Source: Nocardia asteroides
GTDB taxonomy: Bacteria > Actinomycetota > Actinomycetes > Mycobacteriales > Mycobacteriaceae
Direction: 5' to 3'
DNA: 64,000 nucleotides
Assembly (NCBI GenBank): GCA_019930625.1
Contig: CP082844.1
Coordinates: forward strand, 1,054,001 to 1,118,000
The notes beneath the pieces were generated by a model that worked only from the letters and a program-made list of their open reading frames with translations, was not told where the DNA came from and did no database searches. Positions 58,924 to 64,000 of this stretch are shown here, in pieces; position 1 is the stretch's first letter; each line of letters starts with the position of its first letter. The translations under genes were made by a program, and so were the position numbers.

Positions 58924-59844
58924 TCAGGCTTTCTTCGCCTGTTCGGCGGCGCCGAGCACAGCCGTCGCCTCCGGGCTGGGCTGGACGGTGCCGTGACGGG
59001 TGAAGGGTTCGGCGAGTTGGGCGAGGTAGCCACTGGGGTAGTCGGGTTTGGCTGCCATGCCGAGGTCTGCGCTGGAGAACCGTCGGTGCGGGTCGTAGCT
59101 GTAGGTGCGCAGCAGGTGATCCCAGATCAGGGTGAACAACCCGAAGTTGACGTCACCGATACCTGCCCATTTGAGGTGGTGGAAACGGTGGCCTTCGTTG
59201 AGCGCCAGAACGTATCTGAGCGGGCCGACGCGATAGTCGGCGTTGGAGTGTTGCAGCAACAGTTGCACCGCCACCGCTAGCGATAATGCCGCCGCGACCG
59301 GGACCGGGATCCCGACCAGCAGGAGCGGTGTGACTCCGGCGGTCATCTCGACGGTTTGGTGCAGCGGGTGTTTCATGAGGCCGTTGAGGCCGTAGAACCG
59401 TTGCACGCTGTGGTGTACGGCGTGGAATCGCCACAGGATCGCGATCTTGTGGCTGGCGTAGTGAGCCAGGGTGATACCGAAGTCGGCGACGAGTATCGCG
59501 ATCAGCACCTGGACAATGAAAGGCCAACTGCCAGGCCAGATCCCGTCACCAGGAATCAGCGCGGCCAGTGCGGGGATGGCGGCGACGCTGCCCAGGATGA
59601 GGGTTTCGTTGACGAAGCCGTGTGCGGTGTCGCGGCCGGTATCACCGTGGGAGGTGTTCCAGTCCGCCCGGTACGGCAGAAGCGCTTCGGCGGTGAACGA
59701 CACCGCCACCGCGATCCCGAGTAAGGCGAGCAGCCACAGTTTGTTGGCACCGGCGGCGGCCAGGGCGACACCGGCACCGTTGATGCCGAGCAGCATCAAC
59801 GGCGCATAGCCGAAGCGGACGAGGGCAGAGATGAGCGTGGACAC
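58924..59844 (-). CDS. Sterol desaturase / fatty acid hydroxylase superfamily protein
   Basis: The 306-residue protein has about five membrane helices and the di-iron His clusters HYASH, HAVHHS and HRFHHLKW. It should be a membrane oxygenase acting on a lipid. GTG 59844 is the chosen start; a longer frame to ATG 59919 adds 25 residues with no ribosome site. It stands 29 bases upstream of the DUF3703 gene and is co-transcribed with it. Confidence 0.85.
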   Translation of the reverse strand: MSTLISALVRFGYAPLMLLGINGAGVALAAAGANKLWLLALLGIAVAVSFTAEALLPYRADWNTSHGDTGRDTAHGFVNETLILGSVAAIPALAALIPGDGIWPGSWPFIVQVLIAILVADFGITLAHYASHKIAILWRFHAVHHSVQRFYGLNGLMKHPLHQTVEMTAGVTPLLLVGIPVPVAAALSLAVAVQLLLQHSNADYRVGPLRYVLALNEGHRFHHLKWAGIGDVNFGLFTLIWDHLLRTYSYDPHRRFSSADLGMAAKPDYPSGYLAQLAEPFTRHGTVQPSPEATAVLGAAEQAKKA

Positions 59845-60088
59845 GGATTCAGCTTCGCGCCCAGGCAGTAGGTCGGGCTTGAAGAAATCAGCTGACTCTC
59901 CGCGCCGGTGACGTCTCATCGATCAAGCGGATGCCCCGGGTGTCGCACCGAAGTATGGCTACACCCTGGCTACAGTCTCAAGTAACACTTCATTCTTTGA
60001 GGTGGCTGTGGCTGGTGTGATCGATGGTGCCGGTTCGGACGCATGATCCGGGCCCGCCATCGTGGTTTCTACTGACGTAGGAGTATTC

Positions 60089-62086
60089 GTGCCGAACTAC
60101 ACCCGCAAACGAAGCTATGTGCTTCCCCTGGTCGCGGTCGCTGTGGTCGCGGCGCCGGTCGCGGCCGGTTTCCTCGGTGGTGACGGACAGTACCGGTTCT
60201 CCAACGACAGTGAAACCGATCGGCTCCGGCCTACTGCGACGACCCAGGTCGGGTTGGCTGGGGCGCCGAGGGTCGTGTTGCCGTTGCGCGAGCTGGCCGG
60301 CATGCAGTTACCGGACCTGAAGGTCGCGGATCTTCGGCTCGTGCCCGGCGCCCCGCCGTTGCCGGAGGGTTCCCGGGTCGGGCCGATCGGGTTCGTCACC
60401 GACGAGGGGGCTGCGCCGATCTCGGCGCGGACTCCGGCGTTGGATCCAGGTGTGGTGCCCGAGCACTTGGCAGATCGGGTCGGTGCTCAGGTCACCGAGC
60501 TCACCAACGGGAGTCATTTCAGCATGGTCGGGTTGACCGCGCCGGATCTCGCGGGTGTCACCACGATGGTGCGGGCCCGCCAACTCGACAGTTCCTGGGG
60601 TCCGTGGTTCGAGGCCGGGACCGACGACAGTGTTTCGGCTCGCCGCCCCGGTCCGGGGCGCATGCAGGGTAGCGAACCGGTCTATGTCGGTGACACCGAC
60701 GCGGTGCAAATCCTGAGCACGCGCAAGCTAACCGACACAGCGGAGCCCGGATCACGGGGACCGGCCCCGGTCGCGGGCCCGGACCATCTCGGTCCCGCAG
60801 TCCCGCAGATGAGCGCGGTGTTGCTCGATCCCGGCCGTAGTGAGGAGAACCTGTCGGCGATCGCGGCACCGCTGGCTGGTGGCGGGCCACGGGTGATCAG
60901 CCGCGCGCAGTGGGGCGCCGACGAATCGATCCGGTGTGAGGATCCGACCTACGACGACGGCCTGGGCGGGATCGTGGTGCATCACACCGCGGGCCGCAAC
61001 GACTACAGCAAGGCCGAGTCCGCGGCGATCGTGCGCGGGATCTACGCCTACCACGCCGAAACGTTGGGCTGGTGCGATATCGGCTACCACGCACTGGTGG
61101 ACAAATACGGCCAGATCTTCGAAGGCCATTTCGGCGGTTTGGACGAGCCAGTGCAGGGCGCGCACACCGGTGGTTTCAACGAAAACACCGCTGGAGTGGC
61201 GTTCATGGGCAATCACGAATCCGAGGACCCGACCCAGGCGGCGATCACCGCGATGGGTCAGTTCGTCGGATGGCGTGCTCGCGTCGCGGGTTTGGATCCG
61301 CGGGGGACCACCACGATGATCTCCGAGGGCACCGAGTTCACTCCGTATGGCGAGGGTGAACAGGTGCAGTTACCGGTGGTGTTCTCTCATCGCGATGTCG
61401 GTAACACCACCTGCGCCGGGGATGCCGCCTATGCGCTGATGGACCGTATCCGTTCGATCGCTGCGGGTGTGGGTTCGGGTGCGGGGCCGAGACAGGCTTC
61501 GGTGCCGGTGCCCGCGCAACCCGATCCTGATGTTGATGCCGACGTGTCGGCGCTGGCGGCGTTGACGGGCAAGCTGTTGGATCTGGTCGACCACAATATG
61601 TTGGCTCGGCGTTGGGTCGATGCCGGTGGACCGCAGGGGCGGCTGGGGTTGGCCGCCTCGGAGCCGGTGCCCACCGCCGAGGGCGGGCAGTATGCCAGGT
61701 TCGTCAACGGTTACCTGTTCCAAGCCCCCGACGGTCAGGTCTATGAAGTCGCCGGGCGCATCGGGCAACGGTTCGCCCAGCTCGGCGGGGACAACGGCGT
61801 GCTGGGCACGCCGCGCAGCAACGAGTACCCGGTCCCGGGTGGCGTGCGGGTCGATTTCGGTCGCGGGTCGTTGGTGTTCAACGAGGCGACCGGTGTCGTC
61901 ACCACACTGGGGCTGCCCCAGCCAGGTTCCGATCATCCGAGGCCGCCGGCCACTCCCACGCCGGCAACAGCAGACACTCCACCAGCACCTGCACCGCTAC
62001 CGGCAGAGCCCGCACAGGTTCCGGCTCCGGCGCTGGCTGATACGCCAGAAGTTGGGCCCGGCGAGGTGCCGGCGGCCGGACCGTGA
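60089..62086 (+). CDS. Secreted PGRP-type amidase with LGFP repeats
   Basis: The 665-residue protein has a signal peptide (LPLVAVAVVAAPVAAGF), an N-terminal region of about 250 residues, a PGRP/amidase_2 domain (RVISRAQWGADES, IVVHHTAGRNDY, GYHALVDKYGQIFEG, AFMGNHES) and then LGFP-type repeats (AGGPQGRLGLAASE, LGGDNGVLGTPRSNE). The tail is Pro/Ala-rich. It should cleave the peptidoglycan stem and bind the arabinogalactan envelope through LGFP repeats. GTG 60089 follows GTAGGAGTATTC. Confidence 0.92.
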   Translation: MPNYTRKRSYVLPLVAVAVVAAPVAAGFLGGDGQYRFSNDSETDRLRPTATTQVGLAGAPRVVLPLRELAGMQLPDLKVADLRLVPGAPPLPEGSRVGPIGFVTDEGAAPISARTPALDPGVVPEHLADRVGAQVTELTNGSHFSMVGLTAPDLAGVTTMVRARQLDSSWGPWFEAGTDDSVSARRPGPGRMQGSEPVYVGDTDAVQILSTRKLTDTAEPGSRGPAPVAGPDHLGPAVPQMSAVLLDPGRSEENLSAIAAPLAGGGPRVISRAQWGADESIRCEDPTYDDGLGGIVVHHTAGRNDYSKAESAAIVRGIYAYHAETLGWCDIGYHALVDKYGQIFEGHFGGLDEPVQGAHTGGFNENTAGVAFMGNHESEDPTQAAITAMGQFVGWRARVAGLDPRGTTTMISEGTEFTPYGEGEQVQLPVVFSHRDVGNTTCAGDAAYALMDRIRSIAAGVGSGAGPRQASVPVPAQPDPDVDADVSALAALTGKLLDLVDHNMLARRWVDAGGPQGRLGLAASEPVPTAEGGQYARFVNGYLFQAPDGQVYEVAGRIGQRFAQLGGDNGVLGTPRSNEYPVPGGVRVDFGRGSLVFNEATGVVTTLGLPQPGSDHPRPPATPTPATADTPPAPAPLPAEPAQVPAPALADTPEVGPGEVPAAGP

Positions 62087-62105
62087 GGTAGTTCGCGCGC
62101 TGCCA

Positions 62106-62879
62106 TCAGCGTGATTCGGTGGTGACTCGCTCGCGTGGGGGTGGTGGCCGCCATCCGGTGGCGACGAGTGCTTCGGTCGGAGAGATGCCGATCAGATCGC
62201 GGCAGGTGCGAGTGAGGTGGGCGCTGTCGGCGAACCCCGCTGTGTGCGCGGCTTCGGTGAGGGAACCGCCTTCACGCACGACAGCGAATCCGAGCTGCAG
62301 GCGTACCCACCGCCGCCACGCCACATACGGCAATCCCACCTGCGCGGTGAAAATATGGGAGAGGCGGCTCGCCGAAATCCCGATGTCGGCGGCGAGTTCG
62401 CCCAGCGAGGGTGGACCTCCCACCCAGCAGGTCGCCCGGCGCAGCGCCTCGGCCACGACAGGGTGCGAGGCCCGGCGCACCGATCTGGTGACCGGACCGC
62501 CGCCCGGCGGAGCCGGTAGGGGCGCAGCGACGCTGACCCAGCTGGTGACTGCGTGGCGCGGTTGCCCGCCCAGTCGGGCCAGTGCCGCGTGGGCGGTCAC
62601 GCTGTCGGGATCGAGGAACGCGAGGAATCCGCTGGTGCCCGGTTCGGTACTGACCTGGTGGACTACACCGGGTGGGATAATCGCGGCGAGCGCGGGCGTG
62701 GTGTGTCCGGCCGCGTCGGCGAGGGTCAGTCTCCCTCGTGCGACGAAGAGCACCTGCACGGCGGCGTGCGCGTGGGCAGCTGCGTCGCCGATCTCGCCGG
62801 TGAATGTCATGAGCCCGGGAGTCAACGAAACCCCGCCGGACCATCGGTGCTCGGGAGCGCTCACCTCCGCACGCGCCAT
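62106..62879 (-). CDS. AraC-family regulator
   Basis: The 257-residue protein has an N-terminal cupin-like sensor (AHAHAAVQVLFVARGRLTLAD...IIPPGVVHQV) and two C-terminal HTH motifs (LGELAADIGISASRLSHIF and LTEAAHTAGFADSAHLTRTCRDLIGISPTE). It lies just downstream of the CadD-like gene on the same strand and may respond to a small molecule. ATG 62879 gives the normal family length. Confidence 0.9.
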   Translation of the reverse strand: MARAEVSAPEHRWSGGVSLTPGLMTFTGEIGDAAAHAHAAVQVLFVARGRLTLADAAGHTTPALAAIIPPGVVHQVSTEPGTSGFLAFLDPDSVTAHAALARLGGQPRHAVTSWVSVAAPLPAPPGGGPVTRSVRRASHPVVAEALRRATCWVGGPPSLGELAADIGISASRLSHIFTAQVGLPYVAWRRWVRLQLGFAVVREGGSLTEAAHTAGFADSAHLTRTCRDLIGISPTEALVATGWRPPPPRERVTTESR

Positions 62880-62985
62880 GTCCGGTCGTTCCCGGACAGC
62901 AATCGACAACACGAGCACGGGCACAGACAGGTCACCTCGCGTCCTCCCTCTTGGTGATCTCGTGTGTAAACAGGGTGGTGGGCGG

Positions 62986-63573
62986 TCAGAGGCCGAACGC
63001 GCCGCCGCTGACGAGGATGACAATTCCGAGAACGACCAGAACGAGCGGAAAGAGTATGTGTTCCCACCGCTCCAAGATCTCGGCAATGCCCTTGCGGGTG
63101 GTGAGGAACTTCGCGGCGAGCACCAACACCCCGACCAACAGCAGGAACACGACCGAGTAGGCGAAAATCGCCGCCGTTCCCACGGTGGCGAAGACAGGGA
63201 CATAGACGCCGATGTTGTCGCCTCCGTTGGCGAAGGTCACCGCGGCAACCGTCCACACCGCCACCTTCTTGCCCTCGACCCGATCGTCGTCGTCGTGGTT
63301 TCGCCACGCTCGCCATGCGGCGAGCAAACCGAGCAGCAGCGGTATCAGCCCGAAGTAGGCGATAGCGTGTTCCGGCAGCAACGCGGTCACACCGAGCGCG
63401 ACGAGGATGGACGCGGCGAGGATCGCGCCGAAACCGAGATATTGCCCCGTTGCGATGGCGAGGGTGGTTCCGCGAGTCCCCGCGCCGCGGGCGAAGAACA
63501 GGGACAGCACGATGATGTCGTCGATGTTGGTCACCAGGAAGAGCCCGATGGCCTGCAAGATCGTGGTAACCAT
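62986..63573 (-). CDS. cadD: CadD-family cadmium resistance transporter
   Basis: The 195-residue protein has five to six membrane segments. It carries the CadD pattern TNIDDIIVLSLFFARG and ANGGDNIGVYVPVFA with its conserved Asp residues. It confers cadmium resistance by efflux. GAAAGGCCTCC precedes the ATG. It is upstream of the AraC gene. Confidence 0.9.
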   Translation of the reverse strand: MVTTILQAIGLFLVTNIDDIIVLSLFFARGAGTRGTTLAIATGQYLGFGAILAASILVALGVTALLPEHAIAYFGLIPLLLGLLAAWRAWRNHDDDDRVEGKKVAVWTVAAVTFANGGDNIGVYVPVFATVGTAAIFAYSVVFLLLVGVLVLAAKFLTTRKGIAEILERWEHILFPLVLVVLGIVILVSGGAFGL

Positions 63574-63665
63574 TGGCGTGGAGGCCTTTCTCGGGGAGCA
63601 CACAGTGATTGGGCGGACGTGCGTTGTCGGGCTGCACCCTCGCGGCTGGCTACCGACTGTCTACC

Positions 63666-64000
63666 TCATCGCGGGCTGGGCGCCGGTGATGTTCGCCCCG
63701 GCGAGGGTGTCTGTTTGGGGAGCTTGGCGGCGATGGCCGCGGCGAGCAGGGCGCTGACAGCGGCGCTGGCCAGGAACACCGCAGATATAGCTTCGGTGTA
63801 GGCGTGGGCGCTGGTGGCGGTAAGGTCGGCACCAGCTGGGTCAGGAAGCCCGGTCGCGACCAGTTGTGCTCCAGCGATGTTGTCGCGTGCCGCGCCGACC
63901 ACGGCCTCGGGTAGCCCGTTCAGGTGGGGGTCGAGGTCGCGGGTGTAGACGACGGTGAGCAGGGTGCCCAGGATGGCGACGCTGAACGCGGCCCCGACCT
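63666..64000 (-). CDS. MFS transporter, 3' part cut by the window edge
   Basis: The frame runs in from the right edge and ends at 63666. It encodes the last two membrane helices and a Pro/Ser-rich tail (VGAAFSVAILGTLLTVVYTRDL, AYTEAISAVFLASAAVSALLAAAIAAKLPK), as in DHA2-type drug exporters. Substrate cannot be told from the fragment. Confidence 0.8.
   Translation of the reverse strand, partial: VGAAFSVAILGTLLTVVYTRDLDPHLNGLPEAVVGAARDNIAGAQLVATGLPDPAGADLTATSAHAYTEAISAVFLASAAVSALLAAAIAAKLPKQTPSPGRTSPAPSPR

Overview
The window looks like a high-GC actinobacterial chromosome or large plasmid. Nocardia or a close relative such as Rhodococcus is most likely. The grounds are pervasive G/C third positions, many GTG starts, frequent 4-bp start/stop overlaps, a full-length actinobacterial-type SerA, a mycothiol-type ArsC with an N-terminal helical domain, a DUF5753 regulator, a DUF574 methyltransferase and an LGFP-repeat amidase. 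No rRNA, tRNA or CRISPR array is visible. Everything here is read by eye from the sequence; family names come from motif recognition, not from searches.

Layout. (1) 0.35-8.3 kb: small coupled ORFs, a DUF5753 protein lacking its helix-turn-helix, a DUF574 methyltransferase, then a tight run of a ThiC-like radical-SAM enzyme with an altered cluster motif, a nucleotidyltransferase, a GalE-type epimerase, a broken GNAT gene and a Nudix hydrolase, ending in a decayed P-loop kinase. (2) 8.2-35.5 kb: a large copper-handling region. It holds DUF305 lipoprotein, CopZ-type chaperones, a CopA ATPase, a Csp3-like storage protein, an extra serA, a cupredoxin lipoprotein, an M56 peptidase, a SafE-cupredoxin fusion, YcnI, a Cds1-like cysteine lyase with an MFS partner, a multicopper oxidase, two BlaI/CopY-type repressors, two secreted His-rich proteins and a CopB-type ATPase. 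(3) 35.5-39 kb: a scar zone with a broken blaI, a RimJ-like GNAT, an IS3-family element and fragments of an MFS gene and of galE. (4) 39-46.7 kb: arsenic resistance, with arsR-acr3-three arsC-like genes on one strand and a divergent flavoprotein, MFS and ArsO-like gene next to an ArsR-GNAT fusion. (5) 47.4-49.7 kb: a second, MerR-controlled and partly deleted copper cassette. (6) 49.8-54.7 kb: a thiol-redox set (CcdA, two TlpA-like, VKOR, DsbA), a DUF6153 protein and a methyltransferase. (7) 55-58.5 kb: MMPL transporter, CsoR/CstR-type repressor, DUF2892 and DUF302. (8) 58.5-64 kb: DUF3703, sterol-desaturase-like protein, PGRP/LGFP amidase, AraC regulator, CadD-like transporter and the 3' end of an MFS gene.

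How it fits together. Copper appears to be exported (CopA, CopB), chaperoned (four HMA proteins), stored (Csp3), oxidised (multicopper oxidase) and bound outside the cytoplasm (DUF305, YcnI, cupredoxin, His-rich secreted proteins). At least eight near-perfect inverted repeats built on TACTA..TAGTA or CTACG..CGTAG lie in promoters across the window and probably form one BlaI/CopY regulon. CsoR-type boxes mark a second circuit and a pair of near-identical MerR-type promoters a third.

The most unusual signal is a set of very small, well-ribosome-bound ORFs. Two conserved 21-residue Met/Cys-rich peptides sit at 32.2 and 47.5 kb, a Cys-rich 20-residue peptide is translationally coupled to a copA start at 49.1 kb, and a Met-rich 25-residue peptide lies at 9.7 kb. 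These look like candidate metal-binding micropeptides. The second notable system is the ThiC-like cluster at 3.3-7.7 kb.
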